Notes under the pieces: generated by a model
Database searches by the model: none
What the model saw: only the letters and a program-made list of their open reading frames with translations
Told to the model about the DNA's origin: nothing
Assembly: GCA_012728785.1 (NCBI GenBank)
Contig: JAAYEK010000134.1
Span: 1 to 47,624, forward strand
Direction: 5' to 3'
DNA from: Bacillota bacterium
Lineage (GTDB): Bacteria > Bacillota > UBA4882 > UBA8346
Length of the DNA stretch: 47,624 nucleotides
Position numbers and translations under genes: made by a program
Shown: in pieces, positions 34,609 through 43,422 of the stretch
How the letters are laid out: the number at the start of each line of letters is the position of its first letter
Position numbering within the stretch: the stretch's first letter is position 1

Positions 34609-35856
34609 ATGAAAAGTCACTGGTCCAAATGGATCTTCCTGTTTTTAAGCTTAATTATGATTAGCTGTAATGTAATGGCCGCCAATGAAGTTAAACTCAA
34701 TCTCTTCTTTTACAAACAGGAGATTGCCAAAGAACTCAAAGAAATGACCGATGCCTTCACCAAGACCCATCCGGACATTACCATCGATTTGGAGATCGTC
34801 CCCAATGATAGCATGACTGTCTTAAAGACCAGAATGTCCAGCGGCCAGGCCCCGGATATCATCCAATTACAGTCTTACGCCAATGTCTTTGAATTCGCCA
34901 ATGCCGGCTGGTTACTGGATTTATCGAAGGAACCGGTGATGGCCAAAGTCGTCCCTGATACCAAAAACTCCGTTACCTTTCAGGGCAAGGCCTACGCCCT
35001 TCCCATGGACGTAGCCGGTATTGGTATTATCTACAATAAGAAGATTTTCAAAAAATATAACCTTAAGCCTCCCGCGACTTTCAATGAACTAAAGAATGTC
35101 TGCGCTACTCTGAAGAAAAATAAAGTGACTCCCTTCGCTTCCATGTTTAAGGTCAACTGGTCTTTGGGCCATTTCCTTTCTATGGTTCATACCACTTTGG
35201 CCGGATCCAAAGTTTTACCCTGGATTGAATCAATGAATTCTGGAAAAGGTTCATTCGCCGATCCGGTCAATGTTAAAGAGCTATTCACAATTTTGAACTT
35301 TTATAAGGCCAACTCCGATCCCCGGGCCGCCGAATTCGATTGGGATGAACAGCAAGCTTCTTTTGCTAAAGGCGAAGCCGCTATGATGGTCCAAGGACTT
35401 TGGTCTTACGGCGCCGCAATCGGAACCAATCCCAAGTTAAATTGCGGTTTTATCCCTTTTCCCTGTACCAATTTTGCCAATGACACCAAACTCTTCGCTG
35501 ATGTTGATTCGACTTTTGCCCTTTCAGCCGTTTCTAGTCCGGAAAAAATAAAGGCTGCCAAAGCTTTCCTCGAATGGTTGGGAACTCCGGAGGCCATCCA
35601 AATGTGGGTTGAAAAATGTAAACTGGTTCCCACCTTTAAGGGAGCCGATGTTAAGTCGATGGACACTCCTTTCCAAGATCTGGTCGCTTATCTCAACTCC
35701 GGCAAAACCAACCCTTGGGCTTTCAGTATGTATCCGGTGGCTGCCTTTGAAGACGCTACCAAAAATGGGGCCCAAGAATATTTATTCGGCCGCAAGAACG
35801 CCGGGCAAGTTATCAAATATATTGATGATACCTGGAGAAAATCAGTTCAGAAATGA
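34609..35856 (+). CDS. Extracellular solute-binding protein, carbohydrate ABC transporter family 1
   Basis: This 415-aa protein has a signal peptide (WSKWIFLFLSLIMISCNVMAA) and the family-1 binding fold: LFFYKQEIAKELKEMTDAFTKTHPDITIDLEIVP, GQAPDIIQLQSYA, YALPMDVAGIGIIYNKKIFKKY, FAKGEAAMMVQGLWS. Cleavage could be after VMA, giving a soluble periplasmic protein, or at the ISC cysteine as a lipoprotein; the motif is ambiguous. It binds a sugar or oligosaccharide, identity unknown. It is followed by two permeases; the ATPase is elsewhere. Confidence 0.93.
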   Translation: MKSHWSKWIFLFLSLIMISCNVMAANEVKLNLFFYKQEIAKELKEMTDAFTKTHPDITIDLEIVPNDSMTVLKTRMSSGQAPDIIQLQSYANVFEFANAGWLLDLSKEPVMAKVVPDTKNSVTFQGKAYALPMDVAGIGIIYNKKIFKKYNLKPPATFNELKNVCATLKKNKVTPFASMFKVNWSLGHFLSMVHTTLAGSKVLPWIESMNSGKGSFADPVNVKELFTILNFYKANSDPRAAEFDWDEQQASFAKGEAAMMVQGLWSYGAAIGTNPKLNCGFIPFPCTNFANDTKLFADVDSTFALSAVSSPEKIKAAKAFLEWLGTPEAIQMWVEKCKLVPTFKGADVKSMDTPFQDLVAYLNSGKTNPWAFSMYPVAAFEDATKNGAQEYLFGRKNAGQVIKYIDDTWRKSVQK

Positions 35857-36166
35857 GTATGAATAGAAAAATCTAACTCGAAAATAACTAGGGAAATTTC
35901 AGCTGATTCTGTCCACCGCGGGTTAAAACCCACGGCTAAGTATAAAAAGCATTCCAAAGCCCGTTCTTACCTGGCTCGGTGGTACTCCGAAGCCGAATAG
36001 CGGAGGGTAGTCGATCCTGGATGGGATTTAGAACGTTTTTATATACCCAGCCGTGCGGTTTTAACCCGCGGTGGGGGGAAAAAATCCACTTCCGTTCCCC
36101 TTCGTGTCCTTCATGTCCTTCGTGGTGAATATCTCATTTTCATCCTTTTTCAGAAAGGAGCCAAAA
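35857..36166 (+). other. Intergenic region between binding protein and permease genes
   Basis: It is nearly filled by a long palindromic element (35913-36074). After this comes a C/T-rich string with related words (CTTCGTGTCC, CTTCATGTCC, CTTCGTGGTG; 36102-36125), which looks non-coding. Confidence 0.55.
35913..36074. repeat. Long palindromic element (REP/MITE-like) with CCACCGCGGGTTAAAACC ends
   Basis: The ends CCACCGCGGGTTAAAACC and GGTTTTAACCCGCGGTGG are perfect inverse complements of each other with one inserted base, and the complementarity goes on inward (CGGCT/AGCCG, GTATA/TATAC, AAAAAGCATTCC with its inverse at 36020). The centre has its own CTCCG/CGGAG stem. No transposase lies next to it. 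The folded whole resembles REP-type palindromes mobilised by IS200-like transposases, but this is inference. Confidence 0.6.
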
Positions 36167-37498
36167 ATGATCGCCTCTAAAAAAAGTAAGGCCTTTTACT
36201 TTTGTTTGTTCTTACTTCCGGCACTTTTACTTTACACGCTCTTTTTCATCTCCCCTTTTTTCCAAGGGATTCGCTATTCCTTTACCGATTGGAACGGCAT
36301 TGTCCCTGAAATACCGTTTAGTATGAGTAAAGTTGTTTTTGAAGAAAATGTAATTAAAAAACTCCACCGTCAAAAAGATTTTGACTATATCTCGAAGTTT
36401 TATGCCTTGGATGAAACCGGCGAAAACTATCATTTAATCACTTGGATCAAAGACGGGAAAGACAGCCGGCAAATAACTACCGCTGAAAGAAGAAGAATAA
36501 AACGGATTCTTAAATCCGTAGGCATTACATCAGTTAAATTTATTGGGTTTAAGAACTATCAGGATATGTTCCAACATGATGAAAGATTTATACCGCGAAT
36601 TGAAAAAAGATATCTGTTCAATGAATTTGACGATTTACCGGAGACTATTCCGGCCAAAAACTATAAAAAAAATCTCTTGAATCATATCTCTCAAAAAGAT
36701 GAACAAGAATTTATCCTGAAATTTTATCAATTTAATAAGAAAGCTAACGCCTACCTGCTTGATCAAAACATTTCCGAAGCCGACGCGGAGAAGCTGAAAT
36801 CGATTCTCAGCGCCAATATGTATCAAAACACTCTTATCCCCGGCGTTATCGGATTTACCCTATTCTTTGCCTTCTTTAATATTATTTTCGCGAATCTCCT
36901 GGCTTTAATATTAGCCTTGATTCTGGATACTAAAATGAAAACCCGCAATCTCCTGCGGTCAATATTCTTCCTTCCCAATGTACTCAGTTTAATCATTGTC
37001 GCCTTCATTTGGTCCTTTGTCTTCCGGCTGATTTTACCGGCGCTAACCGGGATCTCGGTCTGGTTGGGAAGTGCTGATTTGGCGCCTTACGCTGTTTTGA
37101 TGGTAACCATCTGGCAGGGTTGCGGCTATTTAATGATCATCTATCTCGCCGGACTCCAGTCTATTCCGGTGGAAATTACCGAAGTCGCCGCCATTGACGG
37201 GGCCAACGAGCTGCAACGGCTTTTCCGGGTGACACTCCCCTTACTCTTACCGGCGCTGACCATCTGCCTTTTCTATAGCCTCTCCGGCTCTTTAAAAACT
37301 TTCGACGTAATCATGGCCTTAACCAGCGGCGGGCCAGGATATGCCACCACCCCAATCGTGTTGGATATTTATTTTAACGCCTTCAATAACAACCAATTCG
37401 GTTATGCCACCGCCAAAGCGGTATTTCTTTGCATAATCATTATGTTGGTAACCGGCATTCAACTGTTTTTGATGAAAAAAAGGGAAGTGGAATTATGA
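36167..37498 (+). CDS. Carbohydrate ABC transporter permease (MalF/UgpA-like) with two inserted domains
   Basis: This 443-aa permease is longer than the typical 290-300. The first helix is at about 9-33 and RYSFTDWNG at 36-44. Then two inserts of about 75 residues (45-123 and 141-218) flank the conserved FIGFKNYQDMF. Further helices follow from 220, with the EAA loop EITEVAAIDGANELQRLFRVTLPLLLPAL. The inserts resemble each other (FDYISKFYALDE / EFILKFYQFNK; RRRIKRILKS / AEKLKSILSA). Ribosome site AAAGGAG. The second permease gene overlaps its stop. Confidence 0.9.
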   Translation: MIASKKSKAFYFCLFLLPALLLYTLFFISPFFQGIRYSFTDWNGIVPEIPFSMSKVVFEENVIKKLHRQKDFDYISKFYALDETGENYHLITWIKDGKDSRQITTAERRRIKRILKSVGITSVKFIGFKNYQDMFQHDERFIPRIEKRYLFNEFDDLPETIPAKNYKKNLLNHISQKDEQEFILKFYQFNKKANAYLLDQNISEADAEKLKSILSANMYQNTLIPGVIGFTLFFAFFNIIFANLLALILALILDTKMKTRNLLRSIFFLPNVLSLIIVAFIWSFVFRLILPALTGISVWLGSADLAPYAVLMVTIWQGCGYLMIIYLAGLQSIPVEITEVAAIDGANELQRLFRVTLPLLLPALTICLFYSLSGSLKTFDVIMALTSGGPGYATTPIVLDIYFNAFNNNQFGYATAKAVFLCIIIMLVTGIQLFLMKKREVEL

Positions 37499-38316
37499 AA
37501 CATAAGGGTAAATCCAACCTAATAATTTTGGAAGCAGTTATGGTTTTTATTGCAATTTTATTTCTCTTTCCGGCTTTAATTACCTTACTTAATTCATTCA
37601 AGACCGATGCGGAAATTGTTTTGAATCCGGTTTCATGGCCCCAATCATTCAACCTGAGGAATTACTACGCCGCCTGGCAAGAAATGAACTTTCCGGTTGT
37701 CTTATTCAATACTTTCATCATCACTTTCTTGAGCACCTTAAGTATAATTATAGTCAGCTCCATGGCAGCCTATATCCTGGTCCGGTCCAGGACCCGGATC
37801 AGTTGGGTACTATTCTTGACCTTCACCTTCTCAATGGTAGTTCCCTTTCAAACTATTATGGTCCCCTTGGTCCAAACCGCTAAAGAATATGGCCTAAAAA
37901 ATATTTTAGGCATTATTCCAATCTACATTGGTTTGGGCTGTCCCTTGGCAATCTTCATGTATCATGGGTTTATCAAAGGCATTCCCCTGGAGATAGAAGA
38001 ATCGGCGGCCATTGACGGCGCCAATCCGTTACGAACCTTTTTTCAACTTGTTTTCCCTTTGTTGAAACCAATCACTGCAACTATTGCCATCTTGGATGTG
38101 CTCTGGATTTGGAATGATTTCCTATTGCCCTTGATTATCCTGCCGAAACAATCAACTTTGCAACTGGCACAGTATGGCTTTTTCAGCCTGTTTAAAAGGG
38201 AGTATTCTTTGGCTATGGCTTCGTTGGTTTTATCAGCCTCGCCGATCATCCTTTTCTACCTGGCGATGCAGAAATATATCGTCAAAGGGATCGCCGCCGG
38301 AGCGGTTAAGGGGTGA
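37495..38316 (+). CDS. Carbohydrate ABC transporter permease (MalG/UgpE-like)
   Basis: This 273-aa permease has six helices and the EAA loop EIEESAAIDGANPLRTFFQLVFPLLKP that contacts the ATPase. Entry LFLFPALITLLNSFKTDAEI is family-typical. ATG 37495 overlaps the preceding stop (ATGA). The C-terminus (MQKYIVKGIAAGAVKG) is the usual one. With the other permease it forms the channel of a family-1 sugar importer. Confidence 0.95.
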   Translation: MKHKGKSNLIILEAVMVFIAILFLFPALITLLNSFKTDAEIVLNPVSWPQSFNLRNYYAAWQEMNFPVVLFNTFIITFLSTLSIIIVSSMAAYILVRSRTRISWVLFLTFTFSMVVPFQTIMVPLVQTAKEYGLKNILGIIPIYIGLGCPLAIFMYHGFIKGIPLEIEESAAIDGANPLRTFFQLVFPLLKPITATIAILDVLWIWNDFLLPLIILPKQSTLQLAQYGFFSLFKREYSLAMASLVLSASPIILFYLAMQKYIVKGIAAGAVKG

Positions 38317-38352
38317 TAAAGTCTTTAATTTTCAAACTTCTCCCTTCACACT

Positions 38353-38655
38353 TCAAACTTTTATTTCCCCTCCCTGCCATACCAAAGCAACCAAATACCC
38401 AAACAAGATCCCGTCCTTCAGCGCTTCGGCGTAGATGATCTCTTCGTGGCGGCAGAGCTGGGCCGTCCAGGTGTCCTCTTGTTCGTAGATGACCTCTTTG
38501 TCCTCAGTGGTCAACTTGTCTGAATATTTTTTGCTCAACTCAAGGGATTTGGCAGTCAGTTCCTTATACTCCGGGTCATTGATGATGATTTCGTCATTGA
38601 TCTGGGTGATCCGGTCGAGGATGAATTTTTGGATGCCGGTTTTGTAGTTTAGCAT
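38353..38655 (-). CDS. Hypothetical protein, possibly DUF6809-like
   Basis: This 100-aa helical protein (SLELSKKYSDKLTTEDKEVIYEQEDTWTAQLCRHEEIIYAEALKDGILFGYLV) has the spacing of small Clostridial proteins of the DUF6809 type, which I recall only roughly. AAAGGAGG precedes the ATG. It is opposite in direction to the sugar operon and next to the defence island. No function can be given. Confidence 0.6.
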   Translation of the reverse strand: MLNYKTGIQKFILDRITQINDEIIINDPEYKELTAKSLELSKKYSDKLTTEDKEVIYEQEDTWTAQLCRHEEIIYAEALKDGILFGYLVALVWQGGEIKV

Positions 38656-39074
38656 GATATCCTCCTTTGGTTAGTTGTCAGGAGACAGGAGTCAGGAGTC
38701 AGTGGAAAGACATTGGTGTAGGTTAACCTTCCGCCTGAATCAACCGCATTAAACCGTTTCTATAATGGAAAGACAAGGATGAGCGATTTGATCAATTTTG
38801 CAACAGCCTTGGGTTTGTGCTATCCATGGATTTCTAATCCATAGCGTGAAAACTGACCGATCTTTCATGCGTTGAGGTAAAAAGGGTTTTATGATAAAAT
38901 AAAATAATTAGGAAAATTTAGGTTTTTTGATTCCATTGATTATTCTTCTAGGAAACATTTGTAATTCTATCTAAAAGAATTGTATCGTCTGCATTACAAA
39001 ATGTCAAGACTTTTTCTTTATATTTTAATAACCTTGTTTTAAATAATTAAATGATGTTCTTTGGAGGATACAGA
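38656..39074. other. Intergenic region with repeats at the edge of the restriction island
   Basis: No gene seen. It has GTCAGGAGACAGGAGTCAGGAGTCAG (38677-38702), the IS-end-like ATTTTGCAACAGCC (38795-38808) and a small hairpin (CTATCCATGGATT/AATCCATAG near 38820). The last 60 bases are the AT-rich leader of the XRE gene. Confidence 0.45.
38677..38703. repeat. AGGAGTC-type micro-repeat
   Basis: GTCAGGAGACAGGAGTCAGGAGTCAGT is three tandem variants of (C)AGGAG(T/A)C, at the low-coordinate edge of the restriction island. It resembles a copy at 1843-1865. Confidence 0.45.
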
Positions 39075-39413
39075 ATGACTCTAGGTGAAAAAATATTGTT
39101 CTTGAGAAAACAAAAAAAATGGAGTCAAGATTTTTTAGGAGAAAAAATCGGAGTCTATGGACGACGTGTTTCGTTATATGAAAACGAGAAGTCCATACCT
39201 TCTACTGAAACACTGCAAAAAATCGCCGAGGTATTTGATGTTTCAATGGATTATCTACTTTCGGAGACACCTAAAAACGCAAATGAAATTAATCTAAATG
39301 ATAAATCATTATTGCCGTATATTGAAAAAATGGACCAATTGGATGAAGATGAAAAGAACCTAGTTAAATCATTAATAGAGAAGCTTGCTAATAAAATAAG
39401 AACTGGTAAATAA
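39075..39413 (+). CDS. XRE-family helix-turn-helix transcriptional regulator
   Basis: This 112-aa regulator has an N-terminal HTH (about 3-60: LGEKILFLRKQKKWSQDFLGEKIGVYGRRVSLYENEKSIPSTETLQKIAEVFDVSMDYLL) and a C-terminal helical part (LDEDEKNLVKSLIEKLANKI). ATG 39075 follows GGAGG by 6 bases. It lies tail-to-tail with hsdR, not in front of the operon promoter. Whether it controls the restriction operon is not shown. Confidence 0.9.
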   Translation: MTLGEKILFLRKQKKWSQDFLGEKIGVYGRRVSLYENEKSIPSTETLQKIAEVFDVSMDYLLSETPKNANEINLNDKSLLPYIEKMDQLDEDEKNLVKSLIEKLANKIRTGK

Positions 39414-39531
39414 AGATCTATAATGGTTATTAATAGAGAACTTTAACTGATAAACATTAAAATTATTGGTTTACTACAGAAAACTAAGTCACCTAGTTAT
39501 TCATTGTTTGAAAATAGTAAAGAACCTCCCT

Positions 39532-42500
39532 TCATCTCCCCTGCGTTAACTCTTCCGCTATCAATTCCGCCTGTTTCAACACCGTCTCCGTCGCCAGCAT
39601 TTGCATATCCGGCGGATAACCATATTGACGTAGGACCCGTTTCACAATGACCTTCAGTTTCGCTTTGACGCTTTCTCTGATAGTCCAGTCGATTGAGGCG
39701 TTTTCCCTAACCTTCTGATACAAAACCACCGCCAATTCTCGGAGTTTTTCTTTACCCATTATTTCTTGCGCGCTTTCATTGTTGGCGACAGCAGAATAAA
39801 AGGCATACTCATAGTCGGATAAGCCCATCTCCTGGGGTTCCTTATCCATGGCTTGGATTTCTTTCCCCAGATTTATCAGTTCTTCAATGACCTCGGCAGC
39901 GGTAATAATTTTGTTATGATACTTTTTAATGGAATTCTCCAGCATCTCCATTAAGGTCTTGCTTTGAACCAGGTTCTTTTTAGCCCGGGCTTTAATTTCA
40001 TCATTCAGAAGTTTTTTCAATACTTCCAAAGCGATGTTTTTATGCTCCATATTCTTGACTTCAAGCAAGAATTCTTCGGAGAGGATGGAGATATCCGGCT
40101 TTTTAATACCTGCCGCATCGAAAACGTCAATTACTTTTTCGGTGACAAGGGCTTGATCGATAACTTGTTTAATAGCGGTTTCAATTTCGGCGTCGCTTTT
40201 TCCAGGCCCGGCGCTTTCGAATTTGACCAAACGGGATTTGACCGTTTGGAAGAAAGCCACCTCATCTTTGACGTCCATTGCCTGCTCGTGAGGGATGGCG
40301 ATAGCGAATGCTTGGGATAGGGCGGTCACTTCATCGATAAACCGCTTCTTACCGTTTTCCAGACCGAGAATATGTTCTTCGGCGGCCAAAATGATGGATA
40401 GTTTCCTTCCGGTGTCCGCTTCGAAGTATTCTTCATAAGCGAAACCATGGAACATCTGCGAGACCACTTCCAATTTGGCCAGCATCAATTGGACCGCTTG
40501 CTCCTGGGCGACTGCCGGATCGCCTTTGCCACCGGCGGTGGAATAGAAGGACAAGGCTGCTTTTAAATCCGAGGCGATCCCCAGATAGTCTACGATTAGC
40601 CCGCCTTTAACCTGCCCATAAACCCGGTTTACCCTGGCAATGGCCTGCATCAGATTATGCCCCTTCATGGGCTTGTCGATATATAGGGTTTTGAGGCAGG
40701 GAGCGTCAAAACCGGTCAGCCACATATCACGGACGATAACCAATTTCAATTCGTCGTCCGGGTCTTTCATCCGTTCGGCAAGACCTCTCCGCTGCTCTTT
40801 AGTGGTATGGTGTTTGGCGATCTCCGGCCCATCGGAGGAAGCCGAAGTCATAACCACTTTGATGACACCCTTTTTTAGGTCGTCGCTATGCCACTCCGGC
40901 CTCAAGTCGATGATTGCTTGATATAGTTCGGTGGCGATCCGCCGGGACATGGCGACAATCATGGCCTTGCCGTTGATAGCCTCCTGACGCCGTTCAAAAT
41001 GGATCACAATATCTTCGGCCACGTGTTTAATCCGATCCTTACTGCCGATCAATGCCTCCAATTGGGTCCACTTGGCCTTGGCATTTTGAGTTTCGGTAAG
41101 TTCGGCCTGTTCCAGATCGTCATCAAATTCTTTGATTAATTTTTTACCCTCATTACTCAGGCCAATTTTGGCGAGGCGGCTTTCGTAGTAAATACGCACC
41201 GTAGCGCCGTCAGTTACGGCTTGGGAAATATCATAGATATCAACATAGTTGCCGAATACCGCCGGAGTATTGACATCCGTTCCTTCAATCGGCGTGCCGG
41301 TAAACCCGATATAGGTAGCTTTAGGTAAAGCGTCCCGCATGTATTTGGCGAAACCGTAAACAATCTTCTTACCGATTACATTACCGTTTTCATCTTTAGC
41401 GTCGATGTTCTTCGCCTTGAACCCATATTGGGTCCGGTGGGCTTCATCAGCAATGACAATAATATTTTCCCGATCGGAAAGTTGTTCATAAACATTGCCC
41501 TCCTCGGGCTGGAACTTTTGAATGGTAGTAAAAACAATCCCGCCGGAAGCCACCTTTAAAAGGTCTTTTAATTGTTCCCGGTTCTCGGCCTGTATCGGGT
41601 CTTGTCTCAACAATTGCCGGGAGGCGGCGAAAGTATCAAAAAGTTGATCATCCAAATCGTTACGGTCGGTAATCACCACTACGGTGGGATTGTCCATCGT
41701 CAAGACGATTTTGCCGGTGAAAAAGACCATGGAGAGAGATTTACCGCTGCCCTGGGTGTGCCAGATCACGCCGCCTTTCCGGTCTCCGACAGGCTGGTCT
41801 TTGACGCCGGGGACGCCGTAATTTTCGGGGGATTCTTTTACGGTCGATGGTTGGGATGATTGATGATAACCCGATGCCCTAAGCGCCGATTCTACCGCCC
41901 GGTTGACCGCGTAATATTGATGATAGGCCGCGAGTTTCTTGATGGTTTGGATGGTGATGATACCGGTTTCTTTGTCTTCCTTTTTTGTTTTTTCAAAGAC
42001 ACTAAAATGGCGGATCAGGTCTAAGAGAGTCGTTTTATTTAACATCCCTTTGATGAGCGTTTCCAACTGGCCGATTAGGGGCGATGCTTCAACTTTGCCG
42101 TCACTGCTTTTCCAAGCCATAAAACGGCTATAATCAGCCGAAATCGAACCAGCCTTGGCCTCCAAGCCATCGGAGATGACCAAAAAACCATTGTAGGTAA
42201 AAAGGGTAGGGATAGCTTGTTTATAGGTTTGTAACTGTTTAAAGGCTGAATGAATAGTCGCGTTTTCATCCGCCGCGTTTTTCAGTTCAATGACAACAAG
42301 AGGTAAGCCATTTACAAAGAGAATAACATCCGGGCGTTTGTTGATATTATTTTCGATAACAGTAAATTGGTTACAAACCACAAAATCATTTTTCTCCGGG
42401 TCGTTAAAATCAATCAGCCAAACCAGATCTCCCCGGCTCTGTCCGTCCTTTTGATAGGTAACTTTGATACCTTCGGTTAGCATTCGGTGAAAGGTTTCGT

Positions 42501-42756
42501 TATTTGAAATAAGTTCCGGCGAGTTGATGCGTTGGATCTGTTTAATGGCATCCTCGCGTACATCGGCAGGAATTTTCGGATTGATACGGGCAATAGCTTT
42601 CCTTAGTCTTTCAAGTAGAAGAACATCTTCAAATGATTGCCGAGCGGGTGTTTCACTGTCTGGGGCGATGTCAGGGCCGTAAATATAATGGTAGCTCTGT
42701 TTTTCAAGAAGTTCTATTGAAAACTCTTCTATTACAGATTCGGTAATTCTATTCAT
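39532..42756 (-). CDS. hsdR: Type I restriction-modification system, endonuclease/translocase subunit R
   Basis: This 1074-aa subunit has an N-terminal nuclease domain (ERLRKAIARINPKIPADVREDA, then RPDVILFVNGLPLVVIELKN with the PD-ExK core), a translocase with GVIWHTQGSGKSLSMVFF (Walker A), VIADEAHRTQYG (DEAH), YIGFTGTPIEGTD and the motif VI QAIARVNRVYGQ, and a long helical C-terminus that binds HsdM/HsdS. The ATG overlaps the Abi_C stop by ATGA. Full length and apparently intact. Confidence 0.96.
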   Translation of the reverse strand: MNRITESVIEEFSIELLEKQSYHYIYGPDIAPDSETPARQSFEDVLLLERLRKAIARINPKIPADVREDAIKQIQRINSPELISNNETFHRMLTEGIKVTYQKDGQSRGDLVWLIDFNDPEKNDFVVCNQFTVIENNINKRPDVILFVNGLPLVVIELKNAADENATIHSAFKQLQTYKQAIPTLFTYNGFLVISDGLEAKAGSISADYSRFMAWKSSDGKVEASPLIGQLETLIKGMLNKTTLLDLIRHFSVFEKTKKEDKETGIITIQTIKKLAAYHQYYAVNRAVESALRASGYHQSSQPSTVKESPENYGVPGVKDQPVGDRKGGVIWHTQGSGKSLSMVFFTGKIVLTMDNPTVVVITDRNDLDDQLFDTFAASRQLLRQDPIQAENREQLKDLLKVASGGIVFTTIQKFQPEEGNVYEQLSDRENIIVIADEAHRTQYGFKAKNIDAKDENGNVIGKKIVYGFAKYMRDALPKATYIGFTGTPIEGTDVNTPAVFGNYVDIYDISQAVTDGATVRIYYESRLAKIGLSNEGKKLIKEFDDDLEQAELTETQNAKAKWTQLEALIGSKDRIKHVAEDIVIHFERRQEAINGKAMIVAMSRRIATELYQAIIDLRPEWHSDDLKKGVIKVVMTSASSDGPEIAKHHTTKEQRRGLAERMKDPDDELKLVIVRDMWLTGFDAPCLKTLYIDKPMKGHNLMQAIARVNRVYGQVKGGLIVDYLGIASDLKAALSFYSTAGGKGDPAVAQEQAVQLMLAKLEVVSQMFHGFAYEEYFEADTGRKLSIILAAEEHILGLENGKKRFIDEVTALSQAFAIAIPHEQAMDVKDEVAFFQTVKSRLVKFESAGPGKSDAEIETAIKQVIDQALVTEKVIDVFDAAGIKKPDISILSEEFLLEVKNMEHKNIALEVLKKLLNDEIKARAKKNLVQSKTLMEMLENSIKKYHNKIITAAEVIEELINLGKEIQAMDKEPQEMGLSDYEYAFYSAVANNESAQEIMGKEKLRELAVVLYQKVRENASIDWTIRESVKAKLKVIVKRVLRQYGYPPDMQMLATETVLKQAELIAEELTQGR

Positions 42757-43403
42757 TTGTCCCCTTCCTCACTCTCAACAAATGCTTTTAGTTCATTAAT
42801 ATATGCCGGGTAATCAACATTGTAAAGAATTTCACTCGCAGGGAAGGAATAATCTCTCATTTTAAATTCTCCATATATATCATCCAAAAAGTCATTAAAA
42901 TCAGCATTATCTTCATACGATATTTGAGTTTCTTCCGGTGCTAAAATACGTGGGTTTTCATTTTCAAATGTGCGAATAAGAAAACAGGCAATTATTATAG
43001 TAGAGTCAATTAAAAACTCTTTTGTTAAATTATCTATTTTGTTATTCCGCTCTCGCAATTCCTCCAATGAACGCCCGTGAGATATAGTACCAATTTCATT
43101 TCGGATTTCACCAATTTGTTGACCTATAGTTGCAAGAGATGATGAAATCTGAGTAACCATCGTTTCGCCAGAATATCCAATAGCTGAAAAAGCTTTTTTT
43201 AATACAGAGTTGATGCTCGATGTACCATCAAGCAAAATACCTTTAGATGAACATATTTCTTTGCCTATTGTTTCTAACAAAGCTTTGGCATTCTCAACGC
43301 ATTGACTAAAATCTGCAACCTGAAACATCTCAATTCGTTCAGTGTAAATTGTCAGGTCTGACCAACGCCCATACTGATTTATGACTCTCTTTAGTTTATC
43401 CAT
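42753..43403 (-). CDS. Abortive infection family protein (Abi_C-like)
   Basis: This 216-aa helical protein has the Abi_C/abortive-infection pattern: ALLETIGKEICSSKGI, SINSVLKKAFSAIGY and ATIGQQIGEIRNEIGTISHGRSLEEL, where RNxxGxxHG is the family mark. It lies inside the restriction operon between hsdS and hsdR, with the hsdR start overlapping its stop. GGAG lies 7 bases upstream of the ATG. Such proteins occur next to type I restriction genes; their role in phage defence is inferred from context. Low-GC codons differ slightly from hsdM and hsdR. Confidence 0.75.
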   Translation of the reverse strand: MDKLKRVINQYGRWSDLTIYTERIEMFQVADFSQCVENAKALLETIGKEICSSKGILLDGTSSINSVLKKAFSAIGYSGETMVTQISSSLATIGQQIGEIRNEIGTISHGRSLEELRERNNKIDNLTKEFLIDSTIIIACFLIRTFENENPRILAPEETQISYEDNADFNDFLDDIYGEFKMRDYSFPASEILYNVDYPAYINELKAFVESEEGDK

Positions 43404-43422
43404 TTTTTACTCCGACATAATT

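Noticed and set aside
38653-39075. Intact insertion sequence at the island edge
   Set aside because: Only a 14-base end-like sequence exists; no transposase frame is present.
39532-42756. Plus-strand ORFs inside hsdR (39964, 40640, 41572, 41939)
   Set aside because: They are shadows of the hsdR frame with no ribosome sites.
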